In this document: positions 15,001-30,000 of the stretch, piece after piece
Layout of the letters: every line of letters starts with the position of its first letter
How positions within the stretch are numbered: position 1 is the stretch's first letter
Origin: Bordetella parapertussis
GTDB taxonomy: Bacteria > Pseudomonadota > Gammaproteobacteria > Burkholderiales > Casimicrobiaceae
Reading direction: 5' to 3'
NCBI GenBank assembly: GCA_943331295.2
Contig: CALQLA020000035.1
Location: 1 to 58,234 of the forward strand
DNA: 58,234 bases
Notes under the pieces: model-generated
Told to the model about the DNA's origin: nothing
Seen by the model: the letters and a program-made list of their open reading frames with translations, nothing else
Databases searched by the model: none
Translations under genes and position numbers: made by a program

Positions 15001-18000
15001 CCGCGTCCGCCGCCGTGATCGCGCGGGCATCGGCGGCGAGGTATTCCCATTCGAGGCCCGGCGCGGCATCGAGGACGGCGAGCGGCGCCGCGCCGAACGA
15101 GGGTTCGCCCTCGGCCGTCAGCAGGTCGCGGCAGAGGCCGACGCGGAAGGGTTGGGCGGAGGCGGGCATCGGGATTCCTTTGCGGGGTAGGCGGCGTGGT
15201 GCGGCAGCGGGGCGTTCCTGGCGTTGCCGGCGGTCCTTCCCGGTCCGGCGTCCGGCACGGCAGCGACTACTTCCCGTCGCGCAGCGTGGCGATGCCGTCG
15301 TGGAGCGCCTTCTGCAGCAACAGGTGGTCGACGCCGTAGGCGACGGCGCGGAATCCCTTCGCGAGGTAGTCGCGGCCCCAGGCGATGTCGGTCGCGAGGA
15401 TGCCGGCGGTCTTGCCGTGGCGGTTCGCGGCAGCGACGATCGCGTCGACGTTGGCGAGGTAGTCGGGGTGCGTGAACTGCGCCGGGATGCCCATGAAGCT
15501 GGTCATGTCGAAATGACCGAGCCAGAGCACGTCGATGCCCGGGACGGCGGCGATCGCGTCGACGTTGGCGGCGCCCTGCGGCGTTTCGATCAGCGCCATC
15601 ACCAGCGTCTGTGCGTTCGCGGCGGCGATCTTGGCGGCGACGTCGCCACCCGTGTAGTCGTCGTGCGCGAAGCCGAACGCGGCGCCGCGCCGGCCCGCCG
15701 GCGGATAGCGGGTGCAGGAAACGATGAACTCCGCCTGCTCGCGCGTCTCCACCATCGGCACCATGATCCCCGTCACGCCGGCGTCGAGCGCGTGGGCGAT
15801 GAAATGGTAGTCGGTGGCGGGAACGCGGACGTACGCCGGCAGGCCGAGGCCGCGGCAGTGCGCGACCTGCAGCTTGACGGTGTCGAGGTCGATCGCCGTG
15901 TGCTCCATGTCGAACAGGATGAACTCGGCGCCGGCGACCTTCACGATCTGCGCGATGCCGGGCGTGAAGAATTCGAAGATCATCGAGCCGAACACGCGCT
16001 CGCCGGCGGCGAGGCGCGTCTTTGCCGGATTGCGGTTCATGGTTTTGGTCCGCGGTGTGAGGGTGGCGGGAAAGGGTTGCGCGGCGTCGCCGGAAGGCGC
16101 GGGCTGCGACCCGTGCGCGGCGCCGCCGATCCGTCGCGCGAGGGCTGCGCAGCCGGGAGATTCTACCCGCGGCGGCGGCGATCCGCGCGGCGCCGGTATT
16201 GACGGGAGGCGGGGACAGGCGTGGAATGAAGGCCTTCGCCGCGCATCGCATCGCGTGTCGGGGCCGGCGCCTTGTCCTGCGGTTGGCGCACCCCCATCGG
16301 TTTACGCTTTTTCAACGTGCACAGGAGCACTGATCATGGCTACCAGAACGTCCAAGACCGCCGCTGCGCGGAAGCCTGCGGCCAGGAAAGCGGCCAAGGC
16401 GAAGGCCGCACCGAAGGCTGCCCCCAAGGCGGCGGCGCAGGCGGCACCGAAGGCTGCGCCGAAGGCGGCCGCCGCCGCGTTCGCGATGCCGGATCCGGCG
16501 CAGTTCGCGAAGTTCGCGAAGGCGATGACGCCCGAGCAGGCGTTCGACCTCTACAAGTCCAACGCGAAGCTGGCGCTCGACGTCATCAACGCGGCGATCG
16601 AGAGCACGGCCAAGATGCGCAAGCTGCAGTACGACGGCGAGGAGCAGGCGCGCTCGATGCAGAAGAAGGTCGCGCGCAACGCGGCCGAGGCCGGTGATGC
16701 GCAGTCGCTGATGGCGGCCGGGCAGAGCGCGGCACAGGAGGCGATGCAGCAGTCGATGCAGTACTGGGGCCAGATGTTCGCGCTGATCGCCGACATGCAG
16801 AAGCGGCTGTTCACGCTGCTGGAAGGGCAGATGGCGGGCGTGCCCGGCGTGAAGGAGGCGAAGGCCGCGATGGCGATGATGCCCGACCTCACGCCGGCGA
16901 AGGACCTCGTCGCGGCGATGCAGGGCATGATGACGAGCGGCGGCTCGACGTTCGAGTCGATGCAGCGCGTGATGGGCGATTTCGCCAAGATGGCGCAGCA
17001 GTCGATGCCGGGGATGAAGCGCTAGGGCTGGCTGCCCCGGGGCGCGCCGTCCCGGGGCGGCGCGGCGAACAGGCTCGCGCCGATCGCTGCGGCGATGCCG
17101 ATCGTGAACGGCAGCGCGATGCCGAACTCGTCGTTCGGCCGCATGCCGGCCACAGCCGCCATCCGGTTCGAGAGCGCGAAGAAGGCGGCGATGGCGCCAA
17201 TGTCCCACGCGTCCTCGGCCGAGAAGCCGTGCGCGGCCAGCGCCGCGCAGCCGATGATGCCGCCGTCGTGCTCGGCGCCGACGAAGCGCTCGATCCCGGT
17301 CTCGATGCGCTCGCGCGACCGGCGCACGAGGCTGCCCTGCGCCTCCGGCGGCCCAACCGGCTCGGGACGTTGCGGCGTCGCACTGATTCGACGTCGCGCG
17401 CGCGCACTGCGCGCGGGGGACCTGCGACCCGGCGCGGTCGACTCAGGCCGGGGGCTGGTATGACTGCAGCTTCTTGTAACGGTAATCGTAAATCCTGCCG
17501 GTTTCGACGAAGCCCGGCAGGCACAGCTCGAGCACCTTCTCCGCCGCCTGCGCCGCGGTATCGAGGGTCATCGGGTCCTCGGCCGGAAAGCGAGTTGCGC
17601 GCATGTAGGTGCGAATGGGGCCAGGGTTGAACAGGTTGACACGAAGAGAGCTCGATGCGGTCTCGTTCGCATAGGTGCGCACCATCAGCTCGAGCCCGCC
17701 CTTGGACGCCGCGTAGGCCGCCGAGTCGGCCCGGGCGATACCCACGATCGACGAGGTCATGAATACCGCGCGTCCAGCGTCCGAGCGATGCAGCAGCGCA
17801 TCCAGGTTGCGGATGAGGAGGTAATTCGCTGTGAGGTTCACGGCCATCACTTCGTGCCATGCCGCGGGCTCGACCTGCGGCAGCGGGCCGATCGGCCCGA
17901 TGATGCCGGCATTGCCGACGAGCACGTCGAGGCGCCCGAAGCGGTCCCGCAGGAGCGACGCCAGACGGGTGATTGCGGCGCCGTCGTTGAGATCGAGCGG

Positions 18001-21000
18001 TACGAGCGTGGCCGCGCCACCGGCCGCACGAATCTGCTGCTCGAGTTCGCGCAGGGCATCGGCGCTGCGCGCCGTCGCGACGACGTGCGCGCCCTCTCGG
18101 GCAAGGGCACGCGCAACGGCGGCACCGATGCCGCGCGAGGCGCCGGTCACGAGGGCAATGCGGTTGGCCAGCGGAGCTGACATGCTCATGTCACTCCGGC
18201 TGGATGCCTGCGCCGGTGATGACCTTGCGCCATTTGTCGTGCTCGGCAACCTGAAAGCGCATGAGCTCTTCCGGCGTGGTCGGGAAAGGCTCGCTGCCTG
18301 CCTTGAGCAGGAACTCCTTCACTCGCGGACTGTTGAGCGCGGAGGTGAGCAGCGCGTTGAGCTTCTGGGTGATCGCGGGCGACGCACCGGCGGGCAGGTA
18401 AGCGGCGACCCAGAACGTCAGCGAGTAATCCGGCACGCCGGCCTCCTGCATGGTCGGGATGTCCGGCAGACTCGGCATGCGCTTCGTGCCGGTGACGGCG
18501 AGCGCGCGCAGCTTGCCGGCTGCGACGAGCGGCGGCAGCGACACCATGTCCCCGACCATGAAGTCGAGCCGGCCGCCGACGAGGTCCGTGGTGGCTTGCG
18601 GCAGTGTCTTGTAAGGCACGTCGACGAACTGGAGGCCGACGATTTGCTTGTACAGCTCCACTGCGACGCGGGTCGAGGAGCTCGCCCAGCCATAGCTCAG
18701 CTTGCCGGGCTCTTTCTTCGCCAGGGCCGTCAGCTCGGCGATGCTGTGCACGGCCAGCGAGGGCTTTACCGCCGCGAGGAGCGCGCCCTGCGAGACGGCG
18801 GACACCGGTGTGAAGTCCTTGATGTAGTCGTAGGGCAGCGTCCTGTAGAGGCTCTGGTTGGCTGCGTGGGTCGAATTGGTGCCGATGAACATCGTGTAAC
18901 CGTCGGGCGCCGACTTGGCCACGATCTCCGCGCCGAGAATGCCGTTGGCGCCCGGCCGCGGGTCGACCACGACGGACTGCTTCGCTTCTTCGCTCATGCG
19001 CTCGGCGAGCAGGCGCGCCACGGCTTCGGGGAATCCCGTGCAGCACACCACCATGCGAATCGGTTTCGAGGGATACAGGTCCTGCTGGGCGAACGCCGGG
19101 CGCGCAATGCAGGCGCAAAGCAGAATCAACGCGAGGGTACGAAGCAAACGGGTCATGGGACACCTCGGGCTAAGCCGCTCTTTGCCGTAATGGCGGCGAC
19201 GGAGTCCGTGAGGCTGAACCGTTGCACCGGTCCCGTCAAGGTCGCGCCAGACTGAGTCAACGGCGGACAGTCATTGCGATCGTGCGAAGAGCACGATTGC
19301 AATGACTGTCCGGTGGGGTCGGGGACATCGATGGCTTGCCCCTTGTCGTGGTTTCTCCCGGGGTCGGAGCCGACGTTACCCGACATGCCGGCCGTCCTGT
19401 CACGGCACGCTGTCACGGCACCTTGACCCACCCACCCTGCCTGCTCCATACTCCCGCGCCTGCGTTTCCCGGCAGGCAAGGCGCCGAGCCGCCTGTTTTC
19501 GCCGCCGGCCCCGTTCGGCGGCAGCATGGCCCGGGCGATTGGGAACGAAGCATCGGGGCCTCCCCGGCGCGATCGCAAATCGGTACACCGCGGACACGAC
19601 GGATGGGCAATCTGAAGCCGAACGTTCTCAGCTTCATCGAGCTGCTGGCGCAGAATATCGCGCTGATTTCGGCCACCATGACGGCGGTGCTGATCATCCC
19701 GTTCATGTTCGGCATCAGTGGCAACATGAGCTGGCTGTCCTACGTCCTGGGCACGCTCATGCTCCTGTTCGTCGCCTTCAACCTCAATCAATTCGCCACG
19801 CGAACGACCGGCACCGGCTCGATGTATTCCTACGCGGGCGCGGGCCTGGGCTTTGCCGGTGGCGCGCTGTGCGGGTGTTGCCTGGTGTGGTCCTACCTCT
19901 TCATCGGTCTGGCGGGCACCACCGGGTTCACCATCTTCGCCGGCAAGTTGCTGCCCATGATCGGCATTGCGGCACCGCCGCTGCTCCTGTTTGCCGCCTG
20001 CATCGGGGCCTCCTTCCTGATCGCCTATTTCGACGTCAAGGTCTCGACGCTCGTCATGCTCTGCGCCGAAGGCGCCTCCCTGTTCTTCATCCTGCTGCTC
20101 TGCGTGATCATCCTCGCCCAACACGATCCTGCATTCAGCGCGGATCAGTTCACATTCAAGGGCGTTACGCTTTCCTCGCTGGGGATGGGCATCGTGGTCG
20201 CGGTCTGGAGCCTGGTCGGTTTCGAGAGCTCGACCGCCTTCGGCGACGAGGCCGTCAAGCCCCTTGACGCGATACCGCGGTCGGTCAACTGGAGCCTGAT
20301 CCTCACCGGACTCTTCTTCGTCTTCGTCAGCTACGTCGAGGTCCAGGGCATCCAGGGCTACAAGGACTCGCTCGACAAGGTGGAGGAACCGCTGAATCTG
20401 CTCGCGGAGCTCTACGGCGTTCCGTTTCTCTCGCCGGTGATCGCGGCGGGCGCGATGGTCAGCTTCTTCGCGCTGGCGCTGTCGTGCATGAACGCCGGGG
20501 CCCGGGTGATGTTCGCGATGGGCCGGGACGGGCTTTTCCCGCAATCGACGAGCCGCGTCCATCCCAGGCACCGCACGCCTCATGTTGCGCTCGCGGTGAT
20601 GGCGCTCCTGATGTTCGCCGTGGCGACGCTGTCCCGGTTCGCCTTCGGCTGGCAGGTGCGGGAGGAGTTCGACTACGCCGGCACGATGGGCGCCATGGGA
20701 TTCATCAGCGCCTACTGCCTGGTATCGCTCGCCGTGCCGGGGTACCTCCGGCAGCGGGGTGAGCTCGCGGCCATGCACGTCGGCATGAGCGTCGCGGCAT
20801 TGGCGCTGCTGCTGATCCCGGCCGTGGGCTTCTTCGTTCCGCTCCCCGCAGCCCCCGTCCGCTATTTCCCCTACGTCTTCGCCGCCTGCCTCGCCGCCGG
20901 CTTGCTCCGCGCCCGGGCGATGCAGGCCGGGAGGGGCGCCGGTTCCGGAAGCCGCGGCGGCGGGGCATGATCCCGTGCCGTCGGTGCCGGCCTGACCGCA

Positions 21001-24000
21001 GGGAAGGGAGAAGTGCACGAGCGGCGGACCGTCGGAGGCGCCGCTTCGCCGGCGCCCGCGGGGGCTGCCCTCTGGCGTGGAAGCTGTCGTGCGCCGGCCG
21101 GCGTTGCCTCGCGTTCCCGCGCCCCGCGGTGCTTGCGCTACTGCTTGCGGCCGGGCCGGCCGGGGCCGCGCAGTTCGATCTCGGCGAAGGCCGGTTGCAG
21201 GTGACCGGCTTCGTCGCCTACGGCATCGCGCTGCGCACGTCGAAGCAGAACTGCGAGTTCATCCCGGCCCCCAACGGCGCCGCGGTTGGCATCGCCGGCT
21301 GCTCCATCGCCCCCTACATCGGCAAGAACCAGGACGACGGCAACCTCAACTTCAGCCGCGGCGACCTGGTCGCGAACGTGCTGAAGGGCCACCTGGACCT
21401 CGACTGGCGGGGGCCCGGCTGGGGTGCGCAGCTGAGCGGCCAGGGCTGGTATGACCGCGCGCTCGCCGACATGACCCACCCCTGGGGCAACATTCCCAAC
21501 GGCCTCGCCCCGGACGCGCGCCTGAGCGACGCGGGCACGAACCCCCGGGGCCGGTACTACGGGTTCGCCAGCGACCTGGCCAACGTGTACGGGTGGGCCG
21601 AGGTTGCCGGCGCGCCGTTGGAGTGGAAGCTCGGGTACCAGAAGATCGACTGGGGCAACCGCTACGTCGTCCTTGGCGGCCTGCGCGACCTGAGCCCGCT
21701 CGACGTCGCGGCCGCCGCCCGGCCCGGTGCGCTGCGCTTCGAGGAGACGCGCATCGCTTTTCCCGCGGCATCCGGCCGGATCGAACTCTCGCCGCAGCTG
21801 CGCGTCGAGGGTTTCTACCAGCTGCGCTTCCAGCGCAACGTGCCCACCGGGTGCGGCAGCTTCTACTCCGCCGCCGACACCCTCGCCGACGGCTGCGACA
21901 AGGGCATGCTCGGAGCGGGCTCCGACCGCGAGTCGCTCGCCCAAGGGCAGTACGTCAAGCGCGTGGCCACGCCCAGGGTTGCCAACGCCGGGCAGGGAGC
22001 GATCGCGCTGAAGCTCAACCACGAGCCCTGGGCGACCGAGTTCGGCCTCTACGCCGCGAACTTCCATTCGCGCTCGAGCTTCTTCAGCGGGTACAACTCG
22101 CTGCGGGCCGGCGCCCCGTACATTCCCGGCGACCCGGGCGGTCTCAACCCGACCTACTTCACCGAGTATCCGGAGAACATCCGCATGTTCGCCGCGAGCT
22201 TCGAGTCGCGCTGGGGCGGCGGTGCGGCCTACGGCGAATTCTCCTGGCGCCCCAACCAGCCCATGCAGTACAACCTTGCCGACCTGGCGCTCGCCGCCAC
22301 GTCGCTGACCGCGCCGAGCCCGCTGCGGGCGCAGGTCGACGCCCTGCCGCCGGGCGGCGTGTTCCACGGCTGGGAGCGGCACCGCCTGCTGCAGCTCGAG
22401 TTGGGCGCGCTGCAGAACTTTCCCGGCGCGCTGGGGGCGGCCAACCTCAACGTTTCCGGCGAGGTAGTGTACAAGCGCGTGCCCGACCTTCCGGACCTGG
22501 CGGTCACCCGCTTCGGGCGCCCGGACGTTTTCGGCCAGGGCCCGGTCGGTGGCGTCTGCCCGCCGCCGCAGGCGCCGGTCCAGTGCACCATTGCCGGGTA
22601 CGTCACCCCCAACGCCTGGGGCTACCGCCTGCGTGCGACGCTGCGCTACCCCGGGGCGCTGCCCGGCATCGACTTCGTCCCGTCGCTGAGCTTTGCCCAC
22701 GACGTGGCGGGGTGGTCGGCCGACGGTGCCATCTCAGCGGGCCGCATGCTCGCCGCCGCTTCGCTGCGGGCGCTGTTCGGCGAGGGCTGGTCGGCCGATC
22801 TCGCCTGGGTCCCGACCTGGGGCGGCACCTACAACAACGGCTCCGACCGCAGCGTGGCGCAGTTCACCCTGGGCTACCGCTTCTAGGCGCCGGTCGGACG
22901 TGAGGTCCGCGCTGTTTCGGTTGATTGGCCGGTGACGGCTCATCTTGCTGCTGCGTTGGGATGCAGCGGAAGAAAGTGCGTTCCGAAGAAGCGGAGGAGG
23001 TCGTTGTGATGCTGTCCAGGCTGGTTTCGGCGAGCGAAGGCGCCTGCGCTTGGCGCGCCGGGGGCGTTCATTCGCTTCAAGTCCCACGCCAGGCACACCC
23101 AACATCATTCGCCGCGCGCGCAGCAGCGGTGGCATCGAGTCCGGTGGCGGCATGGAAGACGCCCCCGGTCGTGGTGGCGGCGGCGAACACGCCGTCCGCG
23201 TCGATGCCGGCACGGTGAAAATCTGGATGCGCATTGAGGCTGGAACCGAAGCGGTGGATGAAGGCCACCGCACCGGGACGCGCTGCTCGGCGGGCGCGGC
23301 GCATTTCCGTGGATACCAGCCCGGGTCGAGCGCCAGCGAAAACCGGGCTACGGCTCCGGGCTGCGCGGCTCCCACGCGCGCGCGAGGCGCTCGGCTTCGC
23401 GGCGTTCGCCGACCGTCATCTCCGCCGCGATGTCGTCGCGCATGCGCAGCGCCATCGCGCGCGCGTCCGCCTTCTCCTCGGGGAACCCCGCCGCGGCCAC
23501 CTCCAGCCACTTGTACGCCTCGACGTAGTTCTGCGGCGTGCCGATCCCTCCCTCGCACATGACGCCGAGGTTGTACTGGGCGCTCGCGTTGCCCTGCATT
23601 GCCGCCATCCGGTACCAGCGCGCGGCCTCGGCGTCGTTCTGCGGCACGCCGCGCCCGGCGCCGTACATGACGCCGAGGTTGTACTGGGCACCGGCGTTGC
23701 CCTGCTCGGCCGCCTTGCGGAACCATTTCGCCGCTTCGGCCAGGTCCTGCGGGACGCCGCGCCCCGCGCCGTGCATCACCCCGAGGGCGTACTGGGCGCC
23801 GGCGTGGCCCCGCTCGGCCGCCTTGCGATACCAGGTCACCGCTTCGGCGTCGTCGCGCGGCGCGCCCTGCCCGGTCGCGCAGCGCGCTGCCAGCGCATAC
23901 TGCGCGCCGGCGTTGTCCTGCAACGCAGCCTTGCGGTACCACTTCACCGCCGTGACCGAATCCCGGGCGACCCCCTGGCCCGCGTCGTAGAGCAGGCCGA

Positions 24001-27000
24001 GGTTGTATTGCGCGCCGCTGTTGTTCTGCAGCGCGGCCAGATAGAACCAGCGATGGGCCTCGGCGTAGTCCTGCGTCACCCCGCGCCCGCTGCCGTACAT
24101 CACGCCGAGCGCGTGCTGCGCGCCGGCATATCCCTGCAGCGCCGCCGCCTCGTACCAGCGCAGCGCCGCCGCGTCGTCCTGCGCCACGCCGCGGCCGGTG
24201 TCGTAGAGGAAGCCCAGGTTGTACTGGGCGCTGGCGTCGCCGCCCTCGGCGGCCGTCCGGAACATCTCCAGCGCAGCCGCGAAGTTGCCGCGCCCGTAGG
24301 CTGCCACTGCATCCGAGTACGCATCTGTCATCCTTGGCCGTCCCTGGTTGCCGGTCGTCGCGTGTCCTGCGTCGTCGCCGCACAGTTTACCGTCCGCGGC
24401 CCGGCAGCCCGTCGCCATTTGTCGGCGCCTCCGGGGAGCATCGTCGTCTGCGGCTGGCAGGGGACCGGAGCCGCCATTGCCGGCGCGCAGAGGATGGACG
24501 GGGTGCTGCCGACGGCTCGGCGTGAAGCGGTGACTGCGGCCCCCTTCGACGAGGCGAGCTTCGACGACGGGCAATGGACGAAGGGATCCGCGCGGTCGCC
24601 CGGCGAATCCCTTCGTGTGCTGCGTGGACCGCGCGCCCGCTCGGCGCGTTTCGCGGGCGGCGGTTCCCCGCTTCCTGCGCTCGGCACTAGTCGCGGTGCC
24701 GCGGCTTCTCGGTGCTGCGGCAGAGGCGGCGGGCGTTGCCTACCACGATGATCGCCGACGCCTGGCCGGCCGCCGTCGCCTGCACGCGGCACGGGACCGA
24801 GTCGAGCGTCGCGTTGAGCTGCCACTGGAGGGACGGCGTGCCCTTGCTGCCACCCTCGGACTCGCCATCGTCGTCGTCGTCATCGCCACCCTCGGCGTCA
24901 TCGGCGGCGCTCGATGCCGGTGCCGGCGCCGCGTCGGCCTTGCTGCCGACCGTGGTCGTGCCCAGCGTCCTGGCGGTATCGGCGTCGATCACCGTCACCG
25001 TCGTTCCGGCGGGAAGCTTCGCCTGGCCCTTGATGCGCAGCCGCGACTCGCTCCAGCGGGCTTCGCCGATGCGCAGCGATCCGGACGCGGGAGGCGGGGT
25101 GGTACCGGTCGCGCTCACCGTGATCGTGAACACCTCGACGTCGGACAGGTCACCGTCGCTCACCGCGATCGACACGTTCGGGAAGCTGCCGACCTGCGCC
25201 GCCGTCGGCGTGAAGCTGAACGTGGCGGCGCCGCTGCCGTTGGGGACAAGTGTCGCGCCCGCGGGCAGCGTGGTGCTGCCGAACGACAGCGGATCGCCAT
25301 CGGGATCGCTGGCGGTCAGCGCGATGGTCAGCGCCTGGCCGACGACGGCGGTCCGGTTGCCGATCGGGCTCGGCGCGAGCACTGGCGGCCGGTTGGTGTT
25401 GCCGACGGTGATCGTGAACGTTTCCGAGGCGGTCGCAGTCCCGTCGCTGACGGAGATCGTGACGGGATACGTGCCGGCCTGCGTGTAGCCGGGCTTCCAC
25501 TTGAACGCACCGCCGGGCGACAGCGTGGCACCGGTGGGCAGCGTGGCCGACGAGAACGCCAGCGCGTTGCCGTCGGGATCGCTTGCCGTCGCGGTGAACT
25601 CGAGCAGCTGCCCTTCGTCGACGGTGCGGGCTCCGATCGGTGCCAGCACCGGCGGCTGGTTGACGCCGCCGACGGTGATCGTGAACGTCTCGGATGCCGA
25701 CTGCGGCGGAACGCCGTTGTCGGTGACCGTGATCGTCATGCTGGACGGGCCGGTCTGGCCCGCCGTCGGCGTCCAGCTCAACGCGCCGGCCGGTGTCAGC
25801 GCGGCACCGGCGGGCAGGTTGCCGGCGGAGAACGCCAGCACGTTGCCTTCCGGATCGGTCGCCGTCGCCTGGAGCGCGAACATGCTGCCGACGCTGGCGG
25901 TGCGGGCGCCGATCGGGGCGAGCACCGGCGGCTGGTTGCCGTCGGCGACCGTGATCGTGAATTTCGCCGTCGCGCCCTGCGGCGGCGTGCCCTTGTCGGT
26001 CACGGTGATCGTCACGTCGGGATAGGCGCCGGCCTGGGTCGGCCCCGGCGTCCACGCGAACGTCGCCGTTCCGTTGTTGTTGTCGGTGACCGTGGCCCCC
26101 GTCGGCAGGTTCGAGCCGGCGATGACGAGAGCGTCGCCGTCAGGATCGGTCGCGGTGATCGGGAGGGTCTTCGCCACGCCCTTGGCCGCCGACTGCGAGG
26201 CCGCCAGCGCGCCGAGGACCGGCGGCCGGTTGACGTTGCCGACGGTTATCGTGACGATCTCGAAGTCGCTCTGCGGCGGCGTGCCGTTGTCGGTGACGGT
26301 GACGGTCACGTTGTAGTTGCCGGCCTGCGCGAACGTCGGCGTCCAGGCGAACACGCCGCCGGACGACAGCGTGGCGCCGGCGGGCAGCCCGCCTGCCGAG
26401 AACGCGAGTGCGTTGCCGTCGGGGTCGGTCGCGGTCGCGGTGAAGCCAAGCGACTGTCCTTCGCTCACCGACTTCGCGCCGATCGCGGCCAGCACCGGCG
26501 GCTGGTTCGCCGCGGCGGTCGCGGGATCGAGCAGGTTGCCGGTGATGGCGGGCGGGCTCTGATTGGAGGCGGCCGGCGCGAGCGTGAACATGTCGTAGAG
26601 CGTGTTGTGCGCGCCTGCGGTCCAGCCCGGCTGCGCGCTCGCGGTGATCTCCGCGAGGTTGGTCGCGCCGCCCGGATCGGCATCGGAATTCATGGTCTCG
26701 ATGGCCTGGTATGCGGCTTTGACGGCGAGGCCGTTGTTGTGCTGCGCCGCCCAGTCCTTGCCGTACGCGTTGAGGTTGGTGCCGCCGCCCGAGGAGTGGC
26801 ACAGGTTGCACGACGCCTTGGTGCCGGTCGTCGAGGCCGGATAGGTTGAATTGAAGCCGCCGTTGCCGGTGAGGTAGGCGCCGACGGCCATGGCCGGTGC
26901 AGATCCGAAGAGGAGGGAAAGGACTGCCACGATCCATGCTGCTGCGATTCGATTCATCATCTGATGCGTACTCCTGTGTCTGTTGCGGGACAGGCCGGGC

Positions 27001-30000
27001 AACCGGCGCGGCACGCGGGACCCGCCCGCATCGCCTTTCACGCCGTTGCGCCCGGCCGGTGGTTCCGTGACGGAACCCTTGTCGACCATGAGCCACGCGC
27101 CGCAGCAATTCCTCCGCCCGACGCGCCACCCACGAATCCTTTGTACATAACGAAGCTGAAAGCGGCCTGAACGGATCTCCGGGCCGGAAGTCCTGTCGCC
27201 ACGTCCGGCGCCGGACTCGCGGCCGTCCGTCGGTGCCGCGGCCATCGGCCACGACGGTGGCGAAGCGGGTACCGGCTCGCGCTCGACCCGCGCGGCGAGG
27301 GATTTTCGATTTGGGGGACAATGCGGGTCGAGCGGCGACGACGCCGCCCGCGGCACGATTCCAGAGCCAGGTGCACACTCCCGTGGAGATCCACTCCCCC
27401 GATCCCGCCTTCACCCGTTCGGCGCTCGCGCGCGCGAACTTCCGGCTGGCGTTTCGCCTCGCCGCCGGCTTCGTCGCGTTCCTGTGCCTGATCGCGCTGA
27501 TGGGGTGGGGCCTCGAACTCGAGCGTTTCGGCGTGCGCCCGCGCGAATGGGTCGGGCTGCCCGGGATCCTCGTCGCGCCGTTGCTCCACGCCGGCTTCGA
27601 GCACCTGATCGCCAATTCGCCGCCGTTGCTGGTGCTCGGCACCGCGATGCTCTACCTCTATCCGACTGCCGCGCGGCGGGTGCTGCCTGCGGTCTATTTC
27701 GGTCCCGGGCTGCTGGTCTGGCTGTTCGGCGAAGGCGGCACCCACGTCGGCGCCAGCGGCCTCGTCTACGGCCTCGTCAGCTACATCTTCGTCGCCGGCC
27801 TGATGCGTCGCGACCGGCGCGCGGTGGCCGCGTCGCTGCTGGTCGCCTTCATGTACGGCGCGCTGACGTGGGGAATGTTTCCGATCCGCCGCGGCATGTC
27901 GTGGGAAACGCACCTGGCGGCCGCGCTGATCGGGCTGGCGATGGCGTTCGTCTATCGCCAGGTCGACGTGCCGCCGCGCAAGCGCTACGAATGGGAGGGC
28001 CGCGACGCCGATGGCGAGCCGGGCGGCGAGGATGGTGACGCCTCCGTCGACGCGCTCGATGCCGACGCCGCCGCGATTTCCGGCGGCGACGGGCCGCGGG
28101 CGCCGGAAGCCCCTGCGCCAACGCCGGCCACGGGGCCGGAACGCTAGCCGGACGCGGCGGCCGGCCCCGCACCGCTTGCCAGGATCGGCGGCCGCAAGCA
28201 CAGTGCGCGGAGCCGGCAAAGACCGCAGGACGTACAGGGGAGAACCGAATTGAACACAGGCAAGAGTTTCGTCGCATGCGCGCTGGCAATGCTGGCGCTC
28301 GGATCCGGAAGCAGCGTGCCGCCGTCGCACGCCCAGACCGCATCCGGTTCGCCGGGGGGGCCGACGACCGCAGCCGCTGCGTCGCTATCGGAGTTCGGGA
28401 TCCTTCAGGGGCGGTGGGTGCGCCCCGACGGCGGCTACGTGATCACGATCAAGGCGGTAGACGCCGCGGGCAAGCTGGACGCCGGCTACGCCAACCCGAA
28501 CCCGCTGCCGTTCGCTCGCGCCGAGGCGGCGCGGGACGGGGATGCGATCAAGGTCTTCCTGGAACTGCGTGCCGGCGGCTACAACGGGTCCACGTACACG
28601 CTGACCTACGACCGCGCCAGCGACCAGCTCAGGGGCGTCTATTACCAGGCGGTCGCCAGGCAAAGCTACGACATTTATTTCGTGCGCGCCAAGTGATGCC
28701 GGCGGCAACTCGGCCGGCAACCGGACGTCGATCCCCTGCCTTATCGCATGACATGAATCGTTGGCCTTCACGTCGACCCCGGGCGCCCCGGCATCGCGCG
28801 TGCCCGGCCACGCGGCGAACTTCACGGAGGCAGCCTCCATGAGCATGAACATCGGCGTGATCGGACTCGGGGCGATGGGGGGCGGCATGGCCGCGTCGCT
28901 GCGCCGCACGGGCTACAACGTGCACGTTTGCGACGTGCGGCTCGAGGCCGCTCGCGCCTTTGCCGCCGGCGGCGGCGTGGCCTGCGCCCACCCGGCCGAG
29001 GTGGCCGTGCACTGCGAGGTGGTGGTGAGCGTGGTCGTCAACGCCGCGCAAACGGAGGCGGTGGTCTTCGGCGACAACGGTGTCGCCGCGACGATGAAAC
29101 CCGGCGGCGTGTTCGTGATGTGCTCGACCGTGGATCCGAACTGGTCCGTCGCGCTCGAGTCCCGGCTCGCCGAGCGCGGCCTGCTGTACCTCGATGCGCC
29201 GATCTCCGGCGGTGCCGCGAAGGCGGCGTCGGGCGAGATGACGATGATGACCGCCGGCCGCCCCGAGGCCTACGCCAAGGCGGGCGACGCGTTGGGGGCG
29301 ATGGCCGCCAACGTCTACCGGCTGGGCGACCGTGCCGGCAACGGCAGCAAGGTCAAGATCATCAACCAGTTGCTGGCCGGCGTGCACATCGCCGCGGCGG
29401 CCGAGGCGATGGCGCTGGGCCTGCGCGAGGGCGTGGACGCCGCGGCGCTGTACGAGGTCATCACCCACAGCGCCGGCAACAGCTGGATGTTCGAGAACCG
29501 GATGGCCCACGTGCTGGCAGGCGACTACACGCCGCTGTCGGCCGTCGATATCTTCGTCAAGGACCTCGGGCTGGTGCTGGACACGGCGCGCGCCACCAGG
29601 TTTCCGCTGCCGCTGTCGGCCACCGCCCACCAGATGTTCATGCAGGCCTCCAGCGCTGGGCACGGCCGCGAGGACGACTCGGCAGTGATCAAGATCTTCC
29701 CGGGGATCACGCTGCCTGCGGCCGGCTGAACATTCCTGCCGGGAACGGGCCGGTCCGCATCGGGCCGCGCCCGGACCCTCCGGTCGGGATCGCGCGACGC
29801 GGTACGACGCAGTTGCACCCCCGGCCCGAAATGCTCGGCCCGACAATGCGCATTGCAACGGAACCGACGCGAAGCAGTCTGTCGCGTCGTTGCGTCGTCG
29901 TCTACTTCTGACGCGCTTTCCGCGCCGCGTATTTTGCGTCGCGCGCCGCCTTCTGATCCTGCTCGAGCGCCGCCTGAGCGATCTCTCGAGCGACTCTGCC